Shown piece after piece: positions 26,109 through 34,563 of a stretch of DNA of 64,000 nt (position 1 is the stretch's first letter; each line of letters begins with the position of its first letter). The stretch spans positions 17,224 to 81,223 of the forward strand of contig JAAUSF010000006.1 of assembly GCA_012033255.1 (NCBI GenBank), written 5' to 3'. The translations under genes were made by a program, and so were the position numbers. This DNA comes from Cyanobacteria bacterium RU_5_0 (GTDB lineage Bacteria > Cyanobacteriota > Cyanobacteriia > Elainellales > Elainellaceae). The notes below the pieces were generated by a model. It did not search any database, was not told the origin of the DNA, and saw nothing but the letters and a program-made list of their open reading frames with translations.

Positions 26109-27511
26109 ATGAGCGATATTGATACTGAATCTCAGGATGCACTCGCGGCAGTTGATACCCTCCTCGATCGATTTACTCATTTCGGTGTAGAACTCGGATT
26201 AGAGCGAATTCAACGGCTGTTAGCTGATTTGGGCAATCCTCAGCAGCAGGTTTCCATCATTCATGTTGCCGGAAGTAATGGTAAAGGTTCTGTCTGTGCC
26301 TGTTTATCTTCGGTTCTTGCAGAAGCGGGCTACCGCATTGGACGCTACACTTCTCCTCATTTGGTCAGTTGGTGCGAACGGATTTGCTTGAATCAGCAGA
26401 AGATTTCACCTGCAGAACTCTATCAACTGCTGCAACAGGTTTTGGCTGCGATTCGTCCCGATCGCCCTTCTCCGACTCAGTTTGAGGTCATCACGGCTGC
26501 TGCGTGGCTATATTTTGCTCAACAGCAAGTGGATATGGCTGTGGTTGAAGTAGGGCTAGGGGGTAGATTGGATGCTACGAATGTATGCGATCGTCCTCTT
26601 GTCAGCATTATCACTTCTCTCAGCCGTGAACATTGGCAAAAATTGGGGCCGACTCTGGCTGACATCACTCGTGAAAAAGCAGGAATTCTCAAACCTAACT
26701 GTCCGGCTGTGATCGCTCCACAACCGCCTGAAGCGACAATGGTTCTCCAGCAACGTCTAAGCGAGATGCACTGTCCTGTCATTTGGGTGCAGTCGGCTCG
26801 TGACTTGGGATATGGATGGGCAGAGGTGACAACGACTGACGTAACGCATGTCACGAGTAAAGCAGATGAGTCTGATTTGTTCCCTCCCCTCTTCATCCCC
26901 TCTCCTCCTCCCCTCCCCTCCTCCCCTCCTCACCCCCCCATCCAATATCCCCTTCCTCTGCCGGGTATTCACCAATTGATCAATTCGGCTCTGGCGATCG
27001 CGGCTCTTCAATTGTTGCAACAACAAGGATGGGCGATTACTGAAAAACACATTATTCAGGGGATGGCAAAACGCAGTGGCAGGGTCGGTTGCAGTGGTTG
27101 AATTGGCGCGATCGGCTCCTCCTGATTGATGGGGCACATAATCCAGCAGGAGTAGAAATGTTACGGCATTATGTGGATCATAGCGATCGGGTGTCGCATC
27201 CGGTTCGCTGGGTAATAGGGATGCTGAAGACGAAAGATCACGAAGATATATTCAAAGCATTGTTGCGTTCGGGAGACAGTTTGTATCTCGTTCCAGTACC
27301 TGATCATTTGTCGGCAGATCTAGAGCCACTGGTGACGCTTGCAACAACGGTCTGTCCGGGGTTGAAGGAATGCAATGTCTATGATGATGTCATGGCAGGA
27401 TTGGAGGCATCTGTTCGAGAAAACGAGAGAAACTCAACGATCGTGCTGTGTGGATCGCTTTATTTAATCGGACATTTCTTCAAATTAACGGCTGTAGAAA
27501 CCCAACACTAA
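26109..27511 (+). pseudogene. folC: folC, dihydrofolate/folylpolyglutamate synthase, with one-base frameshift
   Basis: Two frames together encode one Mur-ligase-like FolC. The first has the P-loop HVAGSNGKGSVCACLSS and GGRLDATNV. The second carries LLLIDGAHNPAGVEMLRHYV and the C-terminal domain to 27511. The break is in the A run at 27068-27071. With one more A the text reads GMAKTQWQGRLQWLNWRD and joins without loss, giving about 467 residues, a normal length. So this is either a recent deletion, a basecalling error, or a site of ribosomal slippage on A-AAA-C. Residues near 260-280 are Pro/Leu-rich from a CCCCTCCT-like repeat. FolC adds glutamate to dihydropteroate and folates. Confidence 0.88.
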
Positions 27512-27736
27512 GCCGCATAGCCTTGTCATGAGCGCAGATGGTGGATCTTTGCCCTCATAACCTCATAAAAAGTCAAAATTTTTGAAAAGACGGTAGATAA
27601 TGTTTCTTTTATCCGGATTCCTGGAGAAAATTTGGTTATAAATTATAGCTTTGGAAGCTTGTGCGTTCCATTGCTCAGGTTTTTTAAAGATTTCTAAAAC
27701 CTGTGTCGCTAACAACTAGCCAAAATAACCAAAATA

Positions 27737-29446
27737 ATGTACCCCATCTACTGTACTCGTCCGAATTGTCCGTCACCTCGGAACATTTTTCCCTCTCTAA
27801 GCTACACAAGCCTGGAAACAATTTCGCCGCAGTTTTGCAAGACTTGTGCAATGCCTTTAATATTAGGCGGTCACTATTTACCGATAGAGCAATTAGAAGG
27901 ATCGATAGGGATAACATTCCTGGCTAAAGATCTTCATTCTGCAACAAAACGGCAGTATGTTGTTAAACAGTTACAGCCCAAAAATAGCCTCACGCCTCAA
28001 CAGCTTGAACATGTAAAAGAGCAGTTTGAGCAAGAGGTAAGAATACTAGAGACATTAGGAGCTAAACACCGCCAAATTCCTTCTCTGTTGGCTTGTTTTG
28101 ATCTAACAGTTCTTGCTTTCAATGGACATCGACTATCTAACCAGACAGAAGAGTTTTTCTACTTTATACAAGAGTATATTGATGGTCAAACCTTAGCTCA
28201 GGAGTTGAAGCAGAAGGGGCGTTTTTCTGAGACAGAAGTAATAGAAATCATGCGTCAACTTCTACCTGTCTTGAAATCTATTCATGAGCATGAGGATGGA
28301 GTAATTCATAGAAATATCCAGCCTGAAAATATCATACGCGATCGTGAAGGGCACCTTTATCTCACTGAGTTTGGTGCAATTAAACAAGTAACAGCAGGAA
28401 TTTCAAAACCCTCTTCAATTGACCTGCCTGAACCATTATTTGCTCCACCAGAACAACAGAAAAACCAGCAGCTATATCCATCATCCGATTTGTATGCATT
28501 TGCTGTCACAATCCTCTATTGCTTGACCAATCAAGAACTTTCAACTCTGTTTGATCTACACAACAACTGCTGGAACTGGAAGCCTTATGCCCAGGAGGTG
28601 AGCGATCGACTTGAATATATTCTAGATAAAATGCTTCAGCCTCTTCCTAGTCATCGTTTTCAAATGGCTTCTGAAGTGATTACAACCCTCTCCCAAGAGA
28701 TTTTAACGCCTGATGAACCTGGTTATGAATCTGGTTATGAATCTGGTTATGAATCTGAGCCTAAAAAAGAACAATTACCCTCGAAAGAAATAGCACGGCT
28801 ATCACAAAGAATTCCTGAGTCACCTAAAGATAATTTAAACGGAATAGCAAAGAGTCATCGTGAAGTAACGCTAGAGGAAATAGCCTCTCAACTCATCTTG
28901 ACAGCCCAGCAGTCTGGGCAGAATAAAAGCGAGGTGAAGCATGACAAAATAACCCCTCGCATATCCGCTAGGCTAGACATCATTGCACCTGCCGTTAATC
29001 CTGAACCCGAAAGAATTGCTAGCCTAAAACCCGAAACAGAAGACCTAGAAATAGAACAATTTTTACTAAAACCTTTGCGTCAAGCCGTATTCTTTGGTTC
29101 TGGTAGTTGGTTGGTAGCTGCTACTCTTGTTAGTTTCTTAGGAACACTTCTAGCTTCTGGTTTATGGATACTTATTGTAGCAGGAGTTATTTTCGGAATT
29201 TTAGCTAAACACCAATCGTTTTCAGAAAGAATTCGCTTTTTTGCGATCGCGGTAACTTCTGTAGGAGCAACATTTTGTTTACTTCCTCAACTTCTTAAGG
29301 CATTCAACTTTGTACAAAGCCTGCCACAAATACTCTTGCTGTCTGTCGCCTCTGGATTGTTTGCTTTTATCTTCTTAATGTCATTTCAGTTAATTCATGA
29401 CTTCTTCTCAAGGATAGTTAGTACCAATGGCAAAAGCAGTTCTTAA
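27737..29446 (+). CDS. Serine/threonine kinase-like protein, probable pseudokinase
   Basis: The 569-residue protein opens with a four-Cys knuckle (Cys6, 11, 34, 37), then a Hanks-type kinase fold from about residue 45. The nucleotide-binding lysine is kept (VVKQL, Lys77). However, the Gly-rich loop is degenerate (EQLEGSIGITFLAKD), HRD reads HRN (191-193) with Gln in place of the catalytic-loop Lys, and DFG reads EFG (211-213). Phosphotransfer is therefore unlikely. A GYES-type tandem repeat lies near residue 330. Two or more membrane segments fill the C-terminus (about 450-560). It overlaps the WD40 gene by 20 bases. Confidence 0.87.
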   Translation: MYPIYCTRPNCPSPRNIFPSLSYTSLETISPQFCKTCAMPLILGGHYLPIEQLEGSIGITFLAKDLHSATKRQYVVKQLQPKNSLTPQQLEHVKEQFEQEVRILETLGAKHRQIPSLLACFDLTVLAFNGHRLSNQTEEFFYFIQEYIDGQTLAQELKQKGRFSETEVIEIMRQLLPVLKSIHEHEDGVIHRNIQPENIIRDREGHLYLTEFGAIKQVTAGISKPSSIDLPEPLFAPPEQQKNQQLYPSSDLYAFAVTILYCLTNQELSTLFDLHNNCWNWKPYAQEVSDRLEYILDKMLQPLPSHRFQMASEVITTLSQEILTPDEPGYESGYESGYESEPKKEQLPSKEIARLSQRIPESPKDNLNGIAKSHREVTLEEIASQLILTAQQSGQNKSEVKHDKITPRISARLDIIAPAVNPEPERIASLKPETEDLEIEQFLLKPLRQAVFFGSGSWLVAATLVSFLGTLLASGLWILIVAGVIFGILAKHQSFSERIRFFAIAVTSVGATFCLLPQLLKAFNFVQSLPQILLLSVASGLFAFIFLMSFQLIHDFFSRIVSTNGKSSS

Positions 29447-30455
29447 GCGTTTTATATCTCTTGTACTCGCTGCACTGGCTCTGATCTTAATTGTTTGGGT
29501 ATTAGGGAAATTTAATAATCAATCTGCTCAAGTTGGTGATCTCTCACCTGAAGAAATCTCACAAAAAATTTCCTTAGTCCAAACTCTCACTGGACACTCA
29601 GATGCTATTTCATCTATTGCTATCAGTGCTGATAGTGAAACTCTTGTCAGTGGTAGTCATGATAAAACCGTGAAGTTGTGGGACTTGAAAACCGGCAAAC
29701 TTCTTCGCACACTTGAGAAGCATCAAGAGCCTGTCTTGTCGCTTGCTATTAGTCCGAATGGAGAAGTTCTTGCTAGTGGAGGGGTTGATAACACAATTAA
29801 CCTTTGGAGCCTAAAAACAGGTCAACCACTAAATACTTTTTCAGCCGAAGGTGGTTGGGTAACGTCTCTAGCCATTAGCCCTGATGGACAAACTCTTGCT
29901 AGTAGTCGCACTGGTAACTTGATCAATCTATGGAATATGAAAACTAATAGCCTCAATCATACTTTGAAAAAAGAAATTTCACTACCAGTGACATCTGTTG
30001 CTATCAATCCTAATAGCCAAATTCTTGCTAGTGGCGGTTCAGATAACACAATTAGATTGTGGTATCTAGAAACAGGTGAATTGTTCAATTCGCTTAAAGG
30101 TCATCAAGGTTGGATTACGGCTCTAGCCATCAGTCCTGATGGGCAATCTTTAGTGAGTGGCAGCATTGATACTACAATTCGTTTGTGGAATTTGAAAACT
30201 GGCGAACAGCAGCGCACTTTAAGGGCACATTCATATTCAGTTTCATCGATCGCGATTAGTCCAAATGGTGAACTTCTTGTGAGTGGCGGCGCGGACGGAG
30301 AAATTAGAATTTGGAATCTAAAAACGGCTCAACGATTGCGAACTCTTTCTGGGGCGCATTCAAAAACAATTAGCTCTCTTGCCTTCAGCCCAGATGGACA
30401 GTTCCTTGTAAGCAGCAGTGCAGATTCTACAATCAATGTTTGGCAAACACATTGA
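29427..30455 (+). CDS. Membrane-anchored WD40 repeat protein
   Basis: The 342-residue product has one N-terminal membrane segment (about residues 9-27, ISLVLAALALILIVWVLGKF). It then has seven WD40 repeats with the typical GH...LAISPDGQ...SGSxDxTIKLWxLKTG pattern, enough for one closed propeller. It overlaps the upstream pseudokinase gene by 20 bases, so the two are translationally linked. In many cyanobacteria kinase and WD40 domains are fused in one chain, and here they are split. The likely role is a scaffold that pairs with the pseudokinase at the membrane. A weak hairpin (GAGAGT-GTTG-ACTCTC) follows the stop. Confidence 0.9.
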   Translation: MAKAVLKRFISLVLAALALILIVWVLGKFNNQSAQVGDLSPEEISQKISLVQTLTGHSDAISSIAISADSETLVSGSHDKTVKLWDLKTGKLLRTLEKHQEPVLSLAISPNGEVLASGGVDNTINLWSLKTGQPLNTFSAEGGWVTSLAISPDGQTLASSRTGNLINLWNMKTNSLNHTLKKEISLPVTSVAINPNSQILASGGSDNTIRLWYLETGELFNSLKGHQGWITALAISPDGQSLVSGSIDTTIRLWNLKTGEQQRTLRAHSYSVSSIAISPNGELLVSGGADGEIRIWNLKTAQRLRTLSGAHSKTISSLAFSPDGQFLVSSSADSTINVWQTH

Positions 30456-30519
30456 GAGAGTGTTGACTCTCCCAAAATTGTGGTGGGAACTGTAGTGCTG
30501 CGATAGAGCGATCGGGTTA

Positions 30520-31296
30520 TTAGAATTCTCGACGCGAAAAAATGAGAATCGCGATCGCTAACAGCACCACTGTATACACTATCCCATACGCAGCATCGCC
30601 TATGAGTTCCAATGGGGTTGGTAGGAGATCAAGTCCATAAACGGCTTGATTTTTTAGATTCAACCGTTCCAGGTCAGGCAAGATCAAGTAAATTCCTTCA
30701 GTGATGCGTTGCAATCTAAGATTTTGAGCTAATACGCCAAACGTAAGCAAATCGCGGCTGAAATGTCCAACGAGATAGATTGCAAACGTGAGCATAGTCG
30801 CTAACAGCGAATTCGTGAACACACCAAACAGAATGGCAACGGCTGCAATCAGCGACAACTCTATGAATTGAAAACCGCTAGCCAACAGAATACTATTTGG
30901 ATAGGGAATTTGCCGCGCTGTGAGAACTCCCAGGTAAATTGCTGTCATCGACGACACCAAGACCAGCAAGACGGCTGACAGCCCCCAGTGTTTGCCAACA
31001 ATAAACTCAGTACGGCTGATTGGTTTTGCCACCATAACATAGACGGTGCGTTTCTCAATCTCTTTGTTAACCAATCCCGTGCCCACAAAGACGGTGATCG
31101 CCAATCCTAAAAGCCCGATCGCCGCTAATCCTACATCCAAGATGATTTGGCTCTCCGCACTCGCTGCCACCTCTGGAATTAGCACCGCCGCTGCCACCAT
31201 CACCGCCGCAAAAAAAGCAATCATGTAGAGAACCCGATCGCGAATCACCTCCCGAAACACGTTCGCCGCAATCACCAATGTCCGTCCCAAATTCAT
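30520..31296 (-). CDS. fraE: FraE, ABC-2 type permease of the fra operon
   Basis: The 258-residue, six-segment membrane protein begins MNLGRTLVIAANVFREVIRD, the usual start of ABC-2 permeases. It includes EKRTVYVMVAKPISRTEF, the coupling-helix region. I call it FraE because it follows fraD and fraC, matching the Anabaena fraC-fraD-fraE operon, where FraE is described as an ABC permease needed for normal filaments and heterocyst function. No ATPase gene is nearby, so the ATP-binding partner must be encoded elsewhere. The fraD-fraE gap is 39 bases and contains heptamer repeats. Confidence 0.82.
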   Translation of the reverse strand: MNLGRTLVIAANVFREVIRDRVLYMIAFFAAVMVAAAVLIPEVAASAESQIILDVGLAAIGLLGLAITVFVGTGLVNKEIEKRTVYVMVAKPISRTEFIVGKHWGLSAVLLVLVSSMTAIYLGVLTARQIPYPNSILLASGFQFIELSLIAAVAILFGVFTNSLLATMLTFAIYLVGHFSRDLLTFGVLAQNLRLQRITEGIYLILPDLERLNLKNQAVYGLDLLPTPLELIGDAAYGIVYTVVLLAIAILIFSRREF

Positions 31297-31309
31297 AACC
31301 CGCCTTCCC

Positions 31310-31360
31310 CCTCTTCATCCTTCATCCTTCATCCTTCACCCTTCATCCCATCTTTCATCC
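31310..31360. repeat. TTCATCC heptamer repeat between fraE and fraD
   Basis: CTTCATCCTTCATCCTTCAT and its continuation form about five near-perfect heptamers. They extend past the fraD stop codon, so the last residues of FraD (RDERWDEG) are encoded by the repeat. Confidence 0.8.
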
Positions 31361-32367
31361 CTTCCAAAATTCACCGCCTCACTGATAGACGTAACAGACT
31401 GACAAGTCATCTGGTAGGATTGACCCGAACTAGCAGGAGCAGGGGTTATCTGGACAGGAGCCTGACTGATAAAACAGGTTTTTTCTAAAATGTACCCATT
31501 TGCTTTAGAACTGGGACCACTCCAAATTGCCTGTAAATTCAAAACATCTTCAGGAGAGACATCCGTGTAGTTTGCATCAAATTGCCATAGCCCCGCTTCC
31601 CCTACTCTAGGAGGATTCCCAAAAGTGTCTGCTTTTATCTGTTGATTGAGACTAGGAACCTGCTCATCGATGTTTCGTAGCCATCGCTGGACATTTACCC
31701 ACGATCGCCCATTCAACTTCGATCGGATGGCTGCCTCAGCATTATCGAGGATCACAACTCCATTAGTAGTGGGGATGGTTTGACGATTGGTACGGACTAC
31801 AAACTGACTGCGATCGAAGTCATCCGCTAAAAGGCTCGGATACTGTTGGAGCAAATCTTGGACAAAAAACGTGAACTGAAACCAGCAGCTATAGAGAATT
31901 GCCAGGAGTACCAGCGTTACAAGATCTTGCCGAACGCCTACATCATCTGGAACTTTGAGAGTGGGTCCTGGCTTGAGAAACTTGGGGAACGCTCCGATGG
32001 CGGCTGAAAACAGGGGCCACGCGACAAGGGTATCTCGGAAGGTATAGATGAGAAAGTCGAGTGAATAGAACGCAAGGCAGGTTAAAGCACCTGAGATCCA
32101 AGGACTGAGCCGAAACTTCAGATCGAAGATCGGAATATTAAATTCCTTGTCTGTCTTTGCAGTGGCTCTCTCCTGTAGCAGCAGCACCCAATCTACGCCA
32201 ACAATCAGAAAAAACCAGCCAAAAACCGATACAAATCGTTTAGCATCAAGGTCGTCAAGGAGTAAGTAAATAAACCAGCAGAAGAGGCTTGTCAGCAGGG
32301 ATGTTTGCCATGAGAAGGGTTTGATCCCTTCCATCTGCCCCTTAATATGATCGAAGTATTTTCTCAC
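31336..32367 (-). CDS. fraD: FraD, septal-junction/filament integrity protein
   Basis: The 343-residue protein has about five membrane segments in its first half (from KPFSWQTSLLTSLFCWFIYL to VLLAILYSCWFQFTFFVQDL). A soluble periplasmic domain follows, including QYPSLLADDFDRSQFVVRT. This layout and the KPFSW and QYPSL motifs match FraD, which in Anabaena is part of the plug of septal junctions. Two cysteines (TCFIS, MTCQS) could pair outside. It overlaps fraC by four bases (ATGA). Recognition is from remembered family sequence, and the operon order supports it. Confidence 0.85.
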   Translation of the reverse strand: MRKYFDHIKGQMEGIKPFSWQTSLLTSLFCWFIYLLLDDLDAKRFVSVFGWFFLIVGVDWVLLLQERATAKTDKEFNIPIFDLKFRLSPWISGALTCLAFYSLDFLIYTFRDTLVAWPLFSAAIGAFPKFLKPGPTLKVPDDVGVRQDLVTLVLLAILYSCWFQFTFFVQDLLQQYPSLLADDFDRSQFVVRTNRQTIPTTNGVVILDNAEAAIRSKLNGRSWVNVQRWLRNIDEQVPSLNQQIKADTFGNPPRVGEAGLWQFDANYTDVSPEDVLNLQAIWSGPSSKANGYILEKTCFISQAPVQITPAPASSGQSYQMTCQSVTSISEAVNFGRDERWDEG

Positions 32368-33059
32368 GGTTCTATAGAAGAATAGCTGGCTTGGACGGCG
32401 AAACGAAGCAACAGGATTGCCAGAATAGCACTATAACTCCAGGCATTTGCAAATAGAACTGCCCTCAGTTGAGAGGGGGTTTTTTCCCCAACTTGAGGTT
32501 GTCCTAGACGCGACGATCGTCTGAGAACTCGAATGACTGGAGTGCGAAGAGAAGGCTTTTGCTCGGTTAGGTCTTCGGTTGATTCTTCTTCCGTTTCCTT
32601 CTTTTTTTCCTTCTTTTCTTCCTTCTTCTCCTCTTGCTTAATGCCCGCCTTCAGCAGCCATTGTAGTGAAATTAGCCCCAATTCCTTCGCACCAAAGCTG
32701 GCGAAAAATGTAACAAAACATATCAAAATTAGCGATGTCGCCGTCTGACGAGACCAGCGATCGAAAAAAATAAAGTTCATCATATCAATTTCAAACTGAC
32801 TAGTCGAACCTGAAGAAACCTCTTCAGCATTGAAAATCAGAAAAAACACAATCCAGCCTAGTACCGTACAAAACAAATTAATAGAGGAGGCATACAGAAT
32901 ACTTTGCTTTGGGTCAGTTTTCAGTAGCCGATGAAAGACAGACGCTTCAACCGCGATCGCACCAACAAAAACAAAATCTGAAAGGCGATCGCTCGAAGGG
33001 GCAAAACACTCGGAAACATGGAGCTGGCTCCTGGTAGAGACGTGAAAAGTTAGTGACAT
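32364..33059 (-). CDS. fraC: FraC, filament integrity protein, with Lys/Glu-rich insert
   Basis: The 231-residue protein has three or four membrane segments: one at about 28-42, SSINLFCTVLGWIVFFLIF at 58-77, another at 108-124, and AILAILLLRFAV near the C-terminus (211-222). The C-terminal AVLFANAWSYSAILAILLL is typical of FraC. Anabaena FraC is about 180 residues. The extra length is mainly a charged loop at about 141-168 (EEKKEEKKEKKKETEEES) between membrane segments. FraC is needed with FraD for filament integrity and cell-to-cell exchange. Confidence 0.82.
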   Translation of the reverse strand: MSLTFHVSTRSQLHVSECFAPSSDRLSDFVFVGAIAVEASVFHRLLKTDPKQSILYASSINLFCTVLGWIVFFLIFNAEEVSSGSTSQFEIDMMNFIFFDRWSRQTATSLILICFVTFFASFGAKELGLISLQWLLKAGIKQEEKKEEKKEKKKETEEESTEDLTEQKPSLRTPVIRVLRRSSRLGQPQVGEKTPSQLRAVLFANAWSYSAILAILLLRFAVQASYSSIEP

Positions 33060-33360
33060 GAGACGATCAATCGTTGCTCAATGAAGAGTTTCACCAGACA
33101 ATGAAATCAAAATGCGGGGAATAAACGCTATCAATAGATAAATAAATCTATCAATTTGGCTAAATTCTCCATATGTAGTAGTAACACAGATTGGAAAGGA
33201 TGCAGAATGAAGGATGAGAGATCGATCGCGAGATTGGCTACCAGTGTAGTCTTTCAAACAACCCGTTATCCTTTAATTCTCCCATTTCCCATCCCCCATT
33301 CCATTCTCCTTATCCTTCATCCTTTATAAAATAGTTTCTATAAAGCAACCTAGTAGAGTC
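33060..33360. other. Intergenic region between fraC and the cobalamin gene
   Basis: No gene is supported. It contains heptamer words (GAATGAAGGATGAGAG near 33205; CCTTATCCTTCATCC near 33308) and the presumed divergent promoters of fraC and the adenosyltransferase gene. I see no cobalamin riboswitch-like conserved box (GCCACTG) upstream of the cobalamin gene. Confidence 0.5.
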
Positions 33361-34494
33361 ATGGCAAGAACTGGTGTTGGTATCCGAACGGCTCAAGCTC
33401 GCGCTGAGCGATTGATTGGTCAAATTCATGTCTATGATGGGGTGGGCAAGGGAAAATCCCAGGCGGCACTAGGGGTGGTGTTGCGATCGATCGGGCTTGG
33501 CATTCATACAGGTTGTCAAACGCGAGTCTTGCTACTGCGCTTTCTCAAGGGGCCTGGACGCACCTATGACGAAGATGCGGCGATCGAAGCTCTCAGACGC
33601 GGCTTTCCGCATCTAATTGACCAAGTTCGCACGGGCAGAGCCGAATTCTTTGGAGCCGATGAAATTACGCGCTTCGATCGGCTGGAAGCTCAGCGTGGGT
33701 GGGATGTAGCGAAAGGAGCGATCGCTTCTGGGCTTTATTCAGTGGTAGTTTTAGACGAACTGAATCCGGTGTTGGATCTGGGACTTCTGCCTGTCGATGA
33801 GGTGGTGCAAACGCTGAAACGCAAGCCAGAAGAGTTAGAAATTATTGCTACAGGACGCAGTGCCCCTCAAGCCTTACTGGATATTGCTGATTTGCACTCA
33901 GAGATGAAATCGCATCATCATGCCAATGCGCTTGCTCACGGGATTGACGGCATCGAAATCTATACGGGGGCAGGCAAAGGAAAATCAACAAGTGCCCTGG
34001 GGAAAGCTCTTCAGGCGATCGGCAAAGGCATCAGTCAAGACAAATCCCATCGAGTGCTAATTCTGCAATGGCTCAAAGGCGGGTCAGGGTACACAGAAGA
34101 TGCCGCGATCGCTGCGCTGCGCCAAAGCTACCCCGATCTCGTTGATCATCAGCGTTGTGGACGAGATGCGATCGTCTGGCGAGGGCAGCAGCAAGAGTTA
34201 GATTATGTGGAAGCGGAACGAGGCTGGGAGATTGCACGCGCCGCGATCGCCTCCGGACTCTACAAAACCATCATCCTCGATGAACTCAATCCTACGGTTG
34301 ACTTAGAGTTGCTGCCCCAAGAGCCGATCGTCCATGCCCTTCTGCGCAAGCCCCGCGACACCGAAATCATCATCACCGGACGCTGCAAAAATCCCCCCGA
34401 CTACTTCGACCTTGCCAGCATTCACTCCGAGGTCTACTGTCATAAACATTACGCTGAGAAAGGCATCGATCTCAAACGTGGCGTCGATTTTTAA
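33361..34494 (+). CDS. Tandem-duplicated cob(I)yrinic acid a,c-diamide adenosyltransferase-like protein
   Basis: The 377-residue protein consists of two CobA/CobO-like P-loop domains. Domain one (about 18-190) has GVGKGKSQAALG, and domain two (about 195-370) has GAGKGKSTSALG. Each is followed by matching VLLLRFLKGPG/VLILQWLKGGS, a VVVLDELNP/IILDELNP Walker B, and RGWDVA/RGWEIA helices. Single CobA proteins have one such domain and act as dimers, so the duplication makes a covalent dimer. In domain one the P-loop Thr/Ser after KS is Gln, so nucleotide binding there may be altered. The role is adenosylation of corrinoids; a regulatory role cannot be excluded. Confidence 0.83.
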   Translation: MARTGVGIRTAQARAERLIGQIHVYDGVGKGKSQAALGVVLRSIGLGIHTGCQTRVLLLRFLKGPGRTYDEDAAIEALRRGFPHLIDQVRTGRAEFFGADEITRFDRLEAQRGWDVAKGAIASGLYSVVVLDELNPVLDLGLLPVDEVVQTLKRKPEELEIIATGRSAPQALLDIADLHSEMKSHHHANALAHGIDGIEIYTGAGKGKSTSALGKALQAIGKGISQDKSHRVLILQWLKGGSGYTEDAAIAALRQSYPDLVDHQRCGRDAIVWRGQQQELDYVEAERGWEIARAAIASGLYKTIILDELNPTVDLELLPQEPIVHALLRKPRDTEIIITGRCKNPPDYFDLASIHSEVYCHKHYAEKGIDLKRGVDF

Positions 34495-34563
34495 AAATGA
34501 ATCAGAAAGAGTATTGAATGGATAGATCGCCTAATTTCTTGCCCTCAACTCCTTTAGAACAAT

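Noticed and set aside
33060..33360. Possible cobalamin riboswitch upstream of the CobA-like gene
   Set aside because: No B12-box-like conserved sequence or pseudoknot partner was seen; heptamer repeats fill part of the region.
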